Shown piece by piece: positions 23,912 to 35,999 of a stretch of 64,000 bases of DNA; the first letter of the stretch is position 1; the number at the start of each line of letters is the position of its first letter. This stretch comes from Orientallactaga sibirica (lineage: Eukaryota; Chordata; Mammalia; Rodentia; Dipodidae), in NCBI GenBank assembly GCA_036365145.1, contig JAEOAD010000029.1:19267001-19331000 (forward strand), given 5' to 3'. Under the pieces are notes generated by a model, which ran no database searches, was not told where the DNA came from, and saw nothing but the letters and a program-made list of their open reading frames with translations. The translations under genes and the position numbers were made by a program.

Positions 23912-24131
23912 TAAGAATATTTTATTTTTATTTATTTATTTGACAGAGAAAGAGGGAGGGAGAAAGAGAGAGAGAGAGAGAATGGGCATGCCAGGGCTTC
24001 CAGCCACTGAAAACGAACTCCAGACGTCTGCGCCCCCATGTGCATCTGGCTAACTTGTGTCCTGGGGAATCAAACCTGGGTCCTTTGGCTTTGAAGGTAA
24101 ACACTTTAAACATTAAGCACCCCTCCAGCCC
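23912..24131 (-). repeat. B2-superfamily SINE, type I
   Basis: Antisense copy directly following another: TTTATTTATT tail, GA tract, 'aatgggcatgccagggcttc', 'cctgggtcctttggctttga', ending 'cacccctccagcccc'. Confidence 0.93.
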
Positions 24132-24573
24132 CTGAATCTATTTTTTTTTAATTATTATGAAGGAAAGAATGGAGGGAAGGAGAGAAATGCAAGGTAAATA
24201 AGACCCTCCGTTTAGTGAGTTCACAGTAAGGAACCTTTCTTTTTAGATAGAAAATTGAATCATGCAGAAAGCTTATCTCCTTTGTAGTTTGAAGACTAGA
24301 ATCTCTCTGTGTGAACCTTCTATGCTCCATGACACAGGGCAATGTGGTAGAACCCTTCAGTCATGAGGATCTACTACCTGCCCACCCACGAGCGTCTTTT
24401 CTGACATTGTGAATGGTGAGGTAACCCAGACATAGGAATTTCAGGAAGAAATGATGCTGTACTACTGTGCCTCCTAATAGTATTTCTCCTCCTAAGCCTG
24501 TCAAATGAGGTAAAATAATTGATTATTTTATGCTTTTACTTCATTTGTGTAATATAAGAATTTCCACAATCCC
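24132..24573. other. Unclassified sequence
   Basis: No repeat or gene recognised; a GGAA-rich patch lies near 24160-24190. Confidence 0.4.
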
Positions 24574-24690
24574 AAGAAGGTCAGGCATAATGATATGCAA
24601 CTGTAATTTCAGCACTAGGGATACAAAAGCAAGAGAATTTCTACAAGTTCAAGTCCAACCTTGGATCGAAAAACAAGATAAAAAACCTTT
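24574..24690 (+). repeat. Old B1-like SINE
   Basis: 'ggtcaggcataatgatatgc', 'actgtaatttcagcactagg' and 'acaagttcaagtccaacctt' preserve B1 order with many changes. Confidence 0.6.
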
Positions 24691-24844
24691 CATATGTGCA
24701 CTGTAAGAAAGACATTTGTGTTTATTCGACACTGTCAGAAAATACTGATTAGAAATATATTCACAAGTTTCTGGTAGTTTCCTTGGCACCAATTTTCCAA
24801 GCAGCTCCACAGCTCCTTGATAGCTAGGTTAAAGGAAACGCTTT

Positions 24845-25490
24845 CTTTTTCTTTTTTTTTAATTCCAATCTTCTGTACTATTATTGATCCTCAGATCATA
24901 CATCACACAGTAAATAAACCTTTGTTTATGTAAAGATGTAGGTTGCAGAATGATTACAAAAGGCTAAAGAGCAAAGAGGCCTAGCAAACAAAGAAACTGA
25001 TAGGGATACAAGCAGAATTTCTGTAGAGCAAAGATAACAGGACCACGCTGGAGGACCACTGGAGAAACCCCTATGTCTGTCAAAGAGTCGGGCTCGAGGC
25101 TCAGTATGGAGATGCAGGAGCCAGATGAGGGAAAGGTTGTAAGACCAAAGAAAGAAATGGTCTAGGTGGAAGGCTGGGATGCAGGTCTAGAGGGCAAACA
25201 GGCTGACTGGATAAAGGTCTCTTGAGTTCTCTGCCAGTTACTCCTTGGCATACTTTTTCCTTGGTCTGACGTACCCCATGAAATCTCAGGTCTGGTTTCT
25301 CTGATGAGATTTTCAAATACCTGGGTGCTTCTATTGTCCCCATATACATTGATGAATGCACAAGGCGGTGGCATTTCTACTTCTAGGAAGTAATCGTTCC
25401 CCAGTGAAGGCCCTGAGGGACGTACCAGACAGATGGTGTCATTCAGATGCCCACGATGATGCAAAGTCTTCCTCCATCTTCAAAATGATG
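24845..25490 (-). pseudogene. Possible processed pseudogene, source unknown
   Basis: On the minus strand this stretch is less AT-rich than its surroundings, holds two overlapping open frames (25162-25464 and 25101-25361) and ends in an A-rich run at about 24843-24862. That layout fits a retrocopied mRNA with coding remnants, a 3' UTR and a poly(A) tail. The frames overlap in different registers, as after a frameshift. I do not recognise the protein: residues such as PPPCAFINVYGDNRSTQVFE matched nothing I know. No target-site duplication was found. Alternatives are an unrecognised repeat or chance. Confidence 0.35.
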
Positions 25491-25958
25491 TCACTTTAGT
25501 GAAAAAAAGAAGTTGTAGGCTGGCAGAGATTACCTGCATATTTTGGCTTGCCTCTGCAGTCGTGAAATTAAGGCAGTTAATTTGACTTTTTATATTTTCA
25601 TTGCAGCTGACCTATGTGAAGATTTAGGTGGTAAAGTTTTGACACATCACAGTGGAACCAATATTCGAATCTTGTTGACTTATGTCTGGCAGAATAATTG
25701 CATATAAGTGAATAGAATGATCCTAGAAATACCTAGGCTTTTCTTTTGATTTTTAAGTTCAGGTCTCTCATACTTACACTAGGATTCCTTGTTTATCTAA
25801 GAACAATTTACTAGGTAAGCTGCTAAACTGGTAAAAGAGTTGAAACAAATATTGCCGGTGCAAGACATCCTATTCTAAGGTACTTATTTATTGGCTTATT
25901 TGAATAATATTTGTTGTTAACCTTTCTTTTCATTCTTTCCTCTTCCTCCCAATATATT

Positions 25959-25960
<2 letters not shown>
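25491..25960. other. Unclassified sequence
   Basis: AT-rich DNA with nothing recognised. Confidence 0.4.

Positions 25961-25998
<38 letters not shown>
25961..25998. repeat. (AC)n microsatellite
   Basis: Pure AC dinucleotide run of about 19 units. Confidence 0.97.
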
Positions 25999-25999
<1 letters not shown>

Positions 26000-26001
<2 letters not shown>

Positions 26002-26120
26002 CAGATATAAGATCTGTGAGAGCAAGAATTTGACTTATTTTATTTATGGCTGTATTTCTACACTTGCAAAATTACCTGGTACATAGTGAAGAGTCAATAA
26101 ATATTTCTTGCATGGTTTCA
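26000..26120 (+). repeat. L2-like LINE 3' end
   Basis: 'agatctgtgagagcaagaat', 'ttacctggtacatagtgaag' and 'agtcaataaatatttcttgc' follow the order of the ancient L2 3' terminus (size of source, release, site copy). Mammal-wide relic. Confidence 0.6.
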
Positions 26121-26644
26121 TGCATGCATGAATCTTCATTTATGTAAGCCAAAGAAAGCTCTATGTGAGAGATGATCTAATTATCTAGGAATATTTATCA
26201 CACATACTCAAAGTGCAGCTTATATAGTAGCAATATCCACATAATTTGATAGATTGTTAAAAATGCATAATCTCAGATCCTTCCTCAGACTTCAGTAAAT
26301 AGAATTTGCTTTGCATCAAGTCTTTCAAGTCTTTCCCATTGCACATGACCATTGGAGATGTCTGGTCTTTTGTGAAGTAATCATTAATATTGTCCTAACC
26401 TTATACACTCCTTAATTAATCGACTCTAACTTTTTCCCACTGATTCTTATTCAATGAATACTCAAAATTTTTCTCAACATCAAACTCCCTATAGCTCTGA
26501 CCAATCAATTGTGATTAACATACCAAGATTTATGGATTCATAGATGCATATTCAACAAAATTATTTTCTTCTGTATTTTCCTTTATATATGGCACATCAG
26601 ATAAACTGTGGTAGTTGAAAAACTTAGACACTAAAAAAAATCAT

Positions 26645-26789
26645 AGCCAGGCATGATGGTGCATGCCTTTAATCCCAGCACTTTTGTGTCAGAGGTAGGA
26701 GGATCACCACGAGTTTGAGGCCACTCTGAGACTACAGAGTGAATTATAGGTCAGCCTGGATTAGAGTGAGACCCTACCTCAAAAAAAAA
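26645..26789 (+). repeat. B1 SINE
   Basis: 'agccaggcatgatggtgcat' to 'agagtgagaccctacctc' plus a poly(A). The duplication aaaaaatcat flanks it (26635-26644 and 26790-26799). Confidence 0.93.
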
Positions 26790-26799
26790 AAAAAATCAT

Positions 26800-27379
26800 T
26801 TATCATGTATACTAAATAAGTTATTATCTCTAAATAAACGATTTTTAAAGACAAAAAGTCAATAAATAATTTCTTAATGAATTTGCAATTTTGTACATAA
26901 GCCAAAAAAGAAATAAAAAAACCAATACAATACAATTTGAAAATGAATAATTATATAATGTTGGTTAATTTAATAGAGGTGAAACAATATTCTTAAAATA
27001 TAGCTGTTATAATCCTAGGAGTTAAGTAATATAAATACTCTAACTAACTTGAGAGTAAATGGTATTCTGATTTTAAAGATATAAAATGGATGCCTAAGAA
27101 GAATAATGTTCATAGCCATGAGCCTATGGGTCAAAATGATGATTTGATGATTTGGACTGAACTTTTATGGAAGCCAATAAAAATATATAAAGGTAAGAAG
27201 GTTGAGCATAACTGTGCTAAAAGGGAAAAAAAAAATCTCCTGTATGCTGTTCATCATCTTTCTAATGTGACAATTCCAGGTACTTTCAGTAACAGCCATA
27301 TCTTTCTTTTGTTAACTCTATTTGGGTTTTGAAATTTATTTGATAAAAAAGAGCAAAATAAGTAAGAATCTCAAATAAA
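26800..27379. other. Unclassified sequence
   Basis: Includes an open frame at 27090-27332 (80 codons) without recognisable similarity; I regard it as chance. Confidence 0.4.
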
Positions 27380-27515
27380 ATTGGGATAAATTATAAATAA
27401 TTATAAATTAATATATATTAATAATTATTAATATATATATATATATTAATATATATTAATAATTATTAATATATAATAATTATAAATAATTATAAATAAA
27501 TTATAAATAATAAGA
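27380..27515. repeat. AT-only palindrome-rich tract
   Basis: About 135 bp almost free of G and C, built of aattattaatatat and attataaataattat units that are their own reverse complements in several registers. It could extrude a hairpin or cruciform. Confidence 0.85.
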
Positions 27516-28610
27516 CATGAGATAGCATGGAGTAAGACAGATATAATTCTATATGGTATAAAAACACGAGATATATTGGGGATTCAACAATTAAATGTAG
27601 ATCCATACATTGCAGTGCAGATTTCTGAAAAATGATGGATTCAGTCAATGCAAACAGGAATATTGTCATCATGAAAATGATTGTTTTATGCTCCTCCTTC
27701 TATATATTGTTTATAGTCCTTTAATTAAAGAGTCACAGATTCAATTTTCTGAGTACACAGTCATCAACCACAACTACAAAAGACTGTATATTACTTACCT
27801 GCAGCTACATATGGCCATTTGCCCAATGTCCAGCCAATTGCATATAACTAGAAGTATTTGTGAAATCTTGTAATCATTCCATTAATTCAAGAGATAGGGG
27901 TCTTGCTGCCTTTCTCAGGTTTGAAAATGAACTTTGCCAAAAGATCCAGAAACACAGAATTGATTCCAGGAATTTAAAATGTTACAGTTAGCTGAGAGAC
28001 ACTCCCAAAACCCCTTGGCTACTTATATCTGGATGAGGCTGTGAGAGAAAATGAAAATTCTCTCCTGCTCTGCCACTGCAGTTTTGGCCTTTGATAGAAA
28101 CTTGATCATTATGCTTCTCATTATACCAACGGAGATGGCTTACAGCAGCATTAACCATGAGAGTGACTAGAACAAGCGCAAGTTTTTGCCTGTAGGCCTA
28201 GAACAAAATGTGAAGACTTTAAAAGCAGGAAAAAAAAAATGTCAGTGCTTAAGCCTGAGTACAGAACTTTACTAATTATGAAGCTTAGTCACTCCCAGGA
28301 GTAAGAATATACAACAACTGAACATAGATTCTTTCATTCAATATTTCTTTCTTTCCCTTATTAAACACAGGGTATTAACAGAGGAAGCTTGGTATCTTCA
28401 CACTAGCAAAAATGATAGCTTCAAACACTCGGATATCCTAGCTAATCTTAATCCCTTACAAATTATGAAAAAGTGAAAACATTGACTCTCTTTTGCTTGG
28501 AAAAAATTCATTTTATGAAAGTAATCCAACAAACATTAAAAAATTAGAAAGTTTCATTCATTTCATTTTCTTTATTAACTGAAACACAATTTAGCTGTGG
28601 GATCTGACCA
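27516..28610. other. Unclassified sequence
   Basis: An open frame at 27610-27873 (87 codons) has no recognisable domain. No repeat recognised. Confidence 0.4.
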
Positions 28611-28639
28611 TTGGCTTCTACATGTAGGCAAACCATGGA

Positions 28640-28800
28640 TATCTCATGTGTAATGCTCTTTCCAAGACTCAGCTTAGCTATGAAAGTAATCTGCAGGCCT
28701 TCAGGGAAACATCCAGAAGCCAGCAGGGTGTTCCTAAAAAGAAATCCAAAGCTGTCTTCTCAAGTGGAGACCAATGAAAGAGTTTTCAACAAAATGACAG
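28640..28800 (+). other. Unidentified duplicated block, copy 1
   Basis: Resembles 29,440-29,570. Shared pieces include 'cagcagggtgttcctaaaaa' versus 'cagcagggagtctctaaaaa', followed by a 'cttctcaagt' match, a 'ttttcaa' match and a 'atgacaga' match in the same order and spacing. In one register both copies translate to a QQGV(P/S)KKK block followed by FSS and a KxFQ block, hinting at a degraded protein-coding source. I do not recognise the family. Confidence 0.5.
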
Positions 28801-29404
28801 AAGACAGAACTCACTTGATTCTGAACAACATACAAACAGGAGATCTTTCCTGCTCATTGGTGCCTAGTGTTGCTCATTAGCATGGAGCCTTTAACTAGTA
28901 ACTGGATACAAATTTCTTCATAGAGATTCTACCATGGTAATGCAACACATAATCTCCTTCCAAACATCATCTGATATCCATCAGATTCTGTACAGGGTGT
29001 AATAAGAGCCATTGCACACCATCATAAAGTTAGGTCCTCTTCAATAAGATAGGGTCAAGCACAAGACCTTGGGGGACAAGCTGAGAGAACATCACAGTTT
29101 CAAGTGAGCAACAGAATGGAACCTCACCTTTTGTGTGTCATAGCTCATTCCACTACTATCAGAAGAAGAATTTTACCTCCTTTGGGGATAAACTGTTAGA
29201 TGAGATCATCTTTGTTGCCTTGTCATTGGTGATGGGCAATCTGCAGGATTGGGCCAAATCTGAGTGTAAGGATATGAGGGAAGTCTGAGCTGAGGGTACA
29301 ACCCTGTCACACCAGAGTCTTGGACTGAATAGAAAATTAGAGATTTGCTAATAGCAGCACCAGAGAGCCCCAGCAGCTAACAGTTACCATCACTTGGCAC
29401 CAGT

Positions 29405-29825
29405 GTGCCTTGGAAACCTCAGGCAATGATTTGGTCACATCCGAGTCTTGCCACAAAACCTGTCAGCATTCAAACACTCAGCAGGGAGTCTCTAAAAAGA
29501 AAACGAATATTGCCTTCTCAAGTAATAAGGCAGTTAAAAAGAATTTTCAAAGAGATGACAGATGATGATCAGCCCAAGAAAACAACCCCAGTCTGTCAGG
29601 CATTCACTTTGTCATCCAAAGTTCTCCTTGACTTTCTTGTCTATCTGTGTTAGGTGTCCCATGGGCACACTTTGATGTCCTTTCCACATGTCAGGTACAT
29701 GTTTGCGTCTCTTATATTCAAATGCATAAATGATCTCTATAATGACTTTTTTTAGTGTGCTCTTCCTAAAGAGTGGAATTGTGTGTTCTTTTCTATCAAA
29801 TAAACATTATGATATTGTAAAAATT
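29405..29825 (+). pseudogene. Unidentified duplicated block, copy 2, with 3'-end signal
   Basis: Second copy of the 28.64-28.80 kb block, with an open frame at 29405-29653 (82 codons) that includes SLKRKRILPSQVIRQLKRIF. That frame is not the one conserved between the copies; the shared register (QQGVSKKK...) contains stops. Downstream, AATAAA at 29799-29804 is followed by an A-rich end near 29818, like an mRNA 3' terminus. It could be a degraded terminal exon, a retrocopy or a non-coding repeat. The short length and missing start context argue against a functional gene. I cannot name it. Confidence 0.35.
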
Positions 29826-30447
29826 AATATTACTTAACATGATCTACTGGCAAAGTGAGAAACATAGCAAAGACAACTTGCTGTTACAAATGCTGTTATA
29901 CAAATAAGAGAAAATATACTGGAAAAATTTGGGGAATTATTTATGATAATGAAAAAAACAATGGGCAAGAAAAAAATGACACATATTTTCCCTTTCCATG
30001 AATCTTGCCTTTTTGGAGATATTAGGCCTTGACAGAGAAGCTACATTCCACACGATCCAAGACTTGGGCTTTCTTCATGTGCTGCATTGTACATGCCATA
30101 GGTTATACAAGTTTCCTCTAGTGGACAAACAAAGAAAAATGTGTTTTTACCTAATGACTGAATTTATGATTGATTTAGAAAATATTATAACATCTTTTAT
30201 TTCAAAGTAGCCATTTCTCTTATGTAGTGGGACACAAAGTCTTTATCTACATTCATAACTCCTTAGCTTTGTTGCTGTTTTAAAATCAAAATTAATACAT
30301 TTTAATTATGCAGATTAATGTGTTTCACTGCACCATTTCTATACAACATATGTCATGCTTTTATCATATTAATCCTTACATAATAGGTTTGGCAAACATA
30401 ATAGGTTCAAAACATAAGTGTAGGTTTTGACACCTTTCTCTTTTTCT
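29826..30447. other. Unclassified sequence
   Basis: Contains an open frame at 29998-30210 (70 codons) with no recognisable domain; otherwise AT-rich DNA. Confidence 0.4.
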
Positions 30448-30685
30448 TTTTTGTAAAATATTTATTTTACAAAATAAATTACAAAATAAATTATTTATTT
30501 ATTTATTTGAGAGTGAGAGAGAGAGACAGAGACAGAGAGAGAGAAAATGTGCATACAAGTGACTGCAGGCACTACAAACTAACTCCAGATGCACGTGCCA
30601 TCTTGTATCTCTGCCTTATATAGGTACTGGATCCTTATGCTTCTCAGGCAAGTGCCTTAACCACTAAGTAATCTCTCCAACCCCT
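30448..30685 (-). repeat. B2-superfamily SINE, type I
   Basis: Antisense: TTTATTTATT tail, GAGACAGAGA tract, 'ctaactccagatgcacgtgc', ending 'agtaatctctccaacccc'. A perfect 14-bp duplication (ctttctctttttct) lies at 30434-30447 and 30686-30699. Confidence 0.95.
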
Positions 30686-30699
30686 CTTTCTCTTTTTCT

Positions 30700-32120
30700 A
30701 ACTACATATGAAGAGAATGTGATGATGACCTTGAGAGGCTATTAGGTTCTATAAGTATACTTTTCAAAACAAACATATGACTGAAGTACTGAAATGAACT
30801 CTAGATTTTGCCAGCCTTGTAGCTTAATTGGATATTTGCTGAAATTGAGATCTAGTGATGTTAAATATTTCCTTAAAAGCATATTGCTAATGAGTATTGA
30901 ATAAGAACTGTATATTTTATTGCCTTTCTAGCAGCCAAGCTTTCTGTCTCAGGTTTTTATTTGTGGTATCTGTTATTCTCCACACATGACTGGTGTTTCT
31001 GAGTACATTTGTTATTCATGAAGGTAATCAGGCAATTGCTCAATACTCAAAGAAGTGTTTGCTTTTTGAACATTCCTCAGAATTTGGAATAATCCTCAGA
31101 AAATATACATCATCTCAGTATATTGTAATGTACACAAAGAGATAAAATCCTTGCCACAGACAGCTAAAGGGATTTTATAGGAAGCTATAGTTTTAGAATA
31201 ATTTATAGAAATAAATTAAATAAATACTCTTTATAACACCCATCGATACATTTTGAACAGTAAAATAAATTCATAGTCCAAAAACAAGTTAGTACAGTAA
31301 AGGAGAATATTTTAAACTGAAAATTGATGTTACAATTGATATTGGAAAAATATTCCAAAATTCCTGCTTATGCATTCCAAAATTGAAATGTTTCTATAAG
31401 CTATACAAAACTTTGTTACAACTTAGATACTACTATTTTCCACATCATTCTCTGTTCAACACTAAAATAAATGAATGAATTTTGATTTACATAGATAAAA
31501 TTGTGCTTCAGAAATATTTTGCTGTATGAAAACTAAACCCAAATTCTTTTTAAGTGTATTACAATCTTCTGAGAATACTTTCCTAATCAACAACATTGTT
31601 GTGTGTCAAACTTTCTATGTAACATAAAGCAATGAAATGGATGTCTTTTGCTCCACAACCTTGTCTTCTGGTGTCCATATTTGTGATAAATGTAAGTGGT
31701 GAAACCATTCTACACAAAATGCACATTATATATGTGGGAGCTAAATGGTTCAACACTGTGTATGGAATGAGTTACTCTATAAAATTTCAAGTTGTCAGAA
31801 TTTTAATTAGCTTTTCCAAATGATATTTTATGGGTGTTTTAATTTGAACCACAGAGATTGAGATATTGAACACTTTTAAGGAGCTCAAGTAGATTACAGG
31901 TCATGTTAACTTATGTTAACTGACTCATGTTCATTATTCATAAACTTTTTTTTATTTTACAGGGCTGATATTTTTGTTTTATCTCAGAAAAATTCATATG
32001 ATTGTGTTCTATCATCTTGATTTTAATGCATATTACAAATACACTTTTTTTTTTTTAAAAAAAGTCTCTATGTTTTCTCCATCTGGTTTCACAAAATGAA
32101 CCTTTGATATAGCAATGGTT
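30700..32120. other. Unclassified sequence
   Basis: AT-rich DNA; no gene or repeat recognised. Confidence 0.4.
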
Positions 32121-32130
32121 TTTCTTCTTT

Positions 32131-32156
32131 TTAAAAAAATGTACTTATTCATTAAA

Positions 32157-32193
<37 letters not shown>

Positions 32194-32343
32194 TGGGCGT
32201 GCTAGCGCCTCCAGCTACTGCAAATGAACTCCAGACACATGAATCCCCTTGTGCATCTAGCTAATGTGGGTCCTAGGGAGTTGAACCTGGGTCCTTTGGC
32301 TTCACAGGCAAAAGCATTAACCAATAAGCCATCCCTCCAGCCC
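32131..32343 (-). repeat. B2-superfamily SINE, type I
   Basis: Antisense: (GA)n of about 15 units, 'aatgggcgtgctagcgcctc', 'cctgggtcctttggcttcac', ending 'aagccatccctccagccc'. Flanks share tcttcttt. Confidence 0.94.
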
Positions 32344-32370
32344 TCTTCTTCTTTATCAAAGATAAAAACA

Positions 32371-32598
32371 CGGGGCCTGGAGAGGTGGCTTAGTGGTTAA
32401 TCACTTGCCTGTGAAGCCTAAGGACCCAGGTTCAAGGCTTGATTCCCCAGGACCCACATAAACCAGATGCACAAGGTGGCACGTGCATCTGGAGTTCGTG
32501 TGCAGTGGCTGGAGGCTGTCCATTCTCTCTCTATCTGCCTCTTTCTCTCTCTGTCTGTCGCTCTCAAATAAAAAAAATAAACAAAAAAATTTTTAAAA
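32371..32598 (+). repeat. B2-superfamily SINE, type I
   Basis: Sense copy 28 bp from the preceding antisense SINE, forming an inverted pair. Contains 'ggtggcttagtggttaatca', 'aaccagatgcacaaggtggc' and a CT tract. A perfect 13-bp duplication (aaagataaaaaca) lies at 32358-32370 and 32599-32611. Confidence 0.96.
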
Positions 32599-32900
32599 AA
32601 AGATAAAAACATGGTTCACATACTTATAAGACTGATGTTATATCTTTTTATACATAAGTCTTATTCAGAATATCTTGAATTTTGATTGACCCTCCCCCCG
32701 CCCTTCTTTTACATTTTCTCTTCCCCTGGCCTTGCTTAGGCCTTTCCCTTGCCTGTAATCTGTTCTTCTACTTTCCTATATACAATACCATCCCCTTAAG
32801 TCCTTCCCTCTGCTCCCTCCCTTATAATCTTTTTTCTAGCTTACTGGCTTCTGCTACCAATTTTTGGTTCCAGCTCACACCCAAGTCACTACATTTGTAA

Positions 32901-35685
32901 CTAGGATCCACATATGAAGGAGAAAATGTGACGTTTGTCTTTCTGAGCCTGGGTTACATCACTTAGTATAATCCTTTCCAGATCCCTCCATTTCCCAGAA
33001 AATTTCATAATTTCATTTTTCTTTACTGCTGAATAGAACTCCATTGTGTAAATGTACCACATCGTTATTATCCATTCATCTGTGTAGGAACATATAGGAT
33101 GGTTCCATTTCCTAGCTATTGTGAATAGAGTAGAAATAAACATGGTTGTGCAAGTATCTCTAAGGTACTGAGAAGAGTCCTTTGGATATATGCCTAGGAG
33201 TGCTGTAGCTGGATCATATGGTAAATCTATTTTTAGCTGTCTCAAGAACCTCCACGCTTATTTCCACAATGGTTGTACCAGATTACATTCCCACCAACAG
33301 TGTAGAAGGGTTCCTCTTTTTCCACATTCTTACCAATACTCATTGTCATTTGTTTCCTTGATGTGCCATTTATATACATGTCTGTCTTTGTGTCAGTACC
33401 ATGCTGTTTCTGTTACTAAGGCTTTGTAATATAACTTAAAATCTGGTATGGTGATACCACCAGCCTGATTTTTGTTGCTGAAAATTGTTTTGGCTACTCA
33501 AAGTTTTTTTTGTGTGTCTTCTTCCTGAATTTAGTGGAAAAGCTTCAAGTTTTTTCCCGTTCAGTATTATGTTGGCAGTAGGTTTGCAATAAATAGCTAT
33601 TATTATGTTGAGATACATTCCTTCTATTCTCAGTATCTGACCACTTTTAACATGAAGGGATGTTGGATTTTGTCGAATGCCTTTTCTGCATCTTGAGATG
33701 ATCATGAGATTTTTGTCATTCAGACCATTTATATGGTGTATTACATTTATCTCTTTGCATATGTTGAACTATCCCTGCATCTCTGGGTTAAAGCCAACAT
33801 GGTTAGGGCAAATAATCTTTCTGATATATTCTTGTATTCTGTTTGCCAATATTTTGTTCAGAATTTTTGCATCTATGTTCATGAGGGAGATTGGTCTAAA
33901 ATTTTCTTTTTTTGTCCTGTCTTTGCCTAGTTTTGGTATCAGGGTGATTCTGGCTTCATAGAAGGAGTTTGGTAGAATTTCTTCCTTTTCTAATTTATGG
34001 AAAAGTTTGAGAGCAGTGGTGTTAGTTCTTCCATGAATGTCAAGTAAAATTCATCAGTGAATCTATCTGGGCCTGGACTTTTTTTATGTGGGTGACTTTT
34101 TATAACTGCTTGGATCTCCATACCTTTTACAGGTTTATTGGAATCATTTATCTCATCTTGATTTAATTTTTGTAGGTTATATGATTCAGGCAAATCATCC
34201 ATTTCTTTCAGATTTTTAAACTTAGAGGTATATATATATATTCTTAAAGTATGTCCTTATGATTTTCTGAATTTATTTGGTATCTGTTGTAATAGTGCCT
34301 TTTTCATCTCTAATTTTATTAATTTTTGTCTCTTCTCTCTTCTGGTCATATTTGCTAAGGGTTTATCAACCTTGTTTATCCTTTCAAAGAGCCAACTTTT
34401 TGTTTCATTGATTGTTTGGATTTTTTTGTTTCTATTTTCATTAATTTCTGCCCTAATCTTTGTTATTTCTTCCTGGCTACTGATTTTTGGTTTGCCTTGT
34501 TCTTCTTTTTCCAACATCTTAAAGTGAAGCACTTAATTATTTACTTCTGAACTCTCTAATTTCTTTTTCTTTCTTTTTTTTTGGGGGGGGGGGTTTCGAG
34601 GTAGGGTCTCACTCTGGTCCAGGCTGACCTGAAATTCACTATGTAGTCTCAGGGTGGCCTCGAACTCTCAGTGATCCTCCTACCTCTACCTCCCAAGTGC
34701 TGGGATTAATGGCGTGTGCCACCACGCCCGCCTCTAATTTCTTAATATAGGTACTTAGAGCTATAAATTTCCATTAGGACTGTCTTCATTGTGTCCCAAA
34801 GGATTTGGTATATTGTATTTTCATCAATTGATTCTATGAATTTCTTGATTTCCTTTTTGATTTCTTCAGTGACCCATACATTGTTCAATAATGTACTGTT
34901 TAGTCTCCATGAATTTCTGTATGCTCTGTAGTTTTTCTTATCGCTGATTTGCAGTTTAATCCCATTGTGGTCAGACTGAGTACAAGGTATTATTTCAATT
35001 GTCCTGTATTTGTTAATATTTGATTTGCGTCCTAATATATGGAGAATGTTCCATGTGCTGCTGAGAAAAATGTATATTCTGCAGTATTTGGAATGGAATG
35101 TTGTGTGTGTATATATACATATATATGTATGTATGTATGTATGTATATCTGTTGGGTCGATTTGTTTCATGACATCATTAAATCCAGATGTTTCTCTGTT
35201 TATTTTTTGCTGAGATGACCTGTCAATTGATGATAGTGGGGGAATTAAAGTCACCCATTACAATTGTGTTTGGTGTTATCTCTGACCTTAAAGTCTAATA
35301 CTATTTGTTTGATGAAATTGGGAGCCCCCATGTTAGGTATATATACATTTAGGATTGTAATGTCCTCCTGTTGGAGTGTTCCTTTAATCAATATAAAATG
35401 ACCTTCGTTATCTTTCCTCACTAATGTTTGCTTGAAGTCTATCCTGACAGATATTAGGATAGCAACCCCTGCTTGTTTCCTAGGCCCATTTTCTTGAAAT
35501 GCCATTTTCCATCCTTTCACCCTAAGAAGGTGTCTATCTTTTATTGAGAGATGAGTTTCATAGAGGCTACAGATTGCAAGATCCTGCTTGTAAATCCAGT
35601 CTTCAAGGCTGTGTCTTTTGGTTGGGGCATTGAGGCCATTGATATTAAAAGTTATTATTGAAATATATTTATTTATTCTATCCAT
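32901..35685 (-). pseudogene. LINE-1 ORF2 (endonuclease/reverse transcriptase), defective
   Basis: ORF2p of an active LINE-1 nicks DNA and copies its RNA. Here the endonuclease start is clear at 35685 (MDRINKYISIITFNINGLNA, with an ETHL motif), but the reading frame breaks just before the NGDF-type motif near 35250. Further pieces follow at 34742-35254, 34257-34532 and 33990-34202 (KKSPGPD motif). The RT piece at about 33560-33705 ends after a LNGKKLEAFPLNSG block and jumps to a QKSGWWYHH block that normally lies about 200 residues further on. The FADD-type catalytic motif is therefore absent. A second jump near 33380 joins a WHKDRHV block to the C-terminal region (32901-33245, ending FSFICGS). 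Each jump removes several hundred bases. Confidence 0.9.
34565..34731 (-). repeat. B1 SINE inserted in LINE-1 ORF2
   Basis: Antisense B1: pyrimidine/poly(G) start, 'gaggtagggtctcactctgg', 'gctgggattaatggcgtgtg', ending 'caccacgcccgc'. Perfect 12-bp duplication (ctctaatttctt) at 34553-34564 and 34732-34743. It is younger than the host LINE-1. An unusual G-run (34584-34593) sits where the A-tail meets the B1 body. Confidence 0.95.
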
Positions 35686-35999
35686 TCTTCTTGTTTTGTA
35701 GTGCTTCCTGTTGTCCCTTTACTCATTTTTTTAAACTGCTATTTGATTATGGTTTTATTTTTCCTATTGCCTCCTGTGTGTGTTTCACTTTCTCTTCAGC
35801 TGAAGGATTCCTTCAAGTAATTTCTGTAGAGCTGGTTTAGTTGTCATAAATTCTTTTAGCCTATTTTTGTTGTGGAATGTCCTTATTTCTCCATCAATTT
35901 GGATAAATAGCTTTGCAGGACAAAGTAATCTTGGTTAACAGTTTTTGACCTTTCAGAACTTAGAATACATCACTCCAAGCCCTTTTGGCTTTTAAAGTT

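Noticed and set aside
34742..35685. Long minus-strand open frames (170 and 144 codons) as candidate host genes
   Set aside because: They are LINE-1 ORF2 endonuclease-region remnants, recognisable by residue order.
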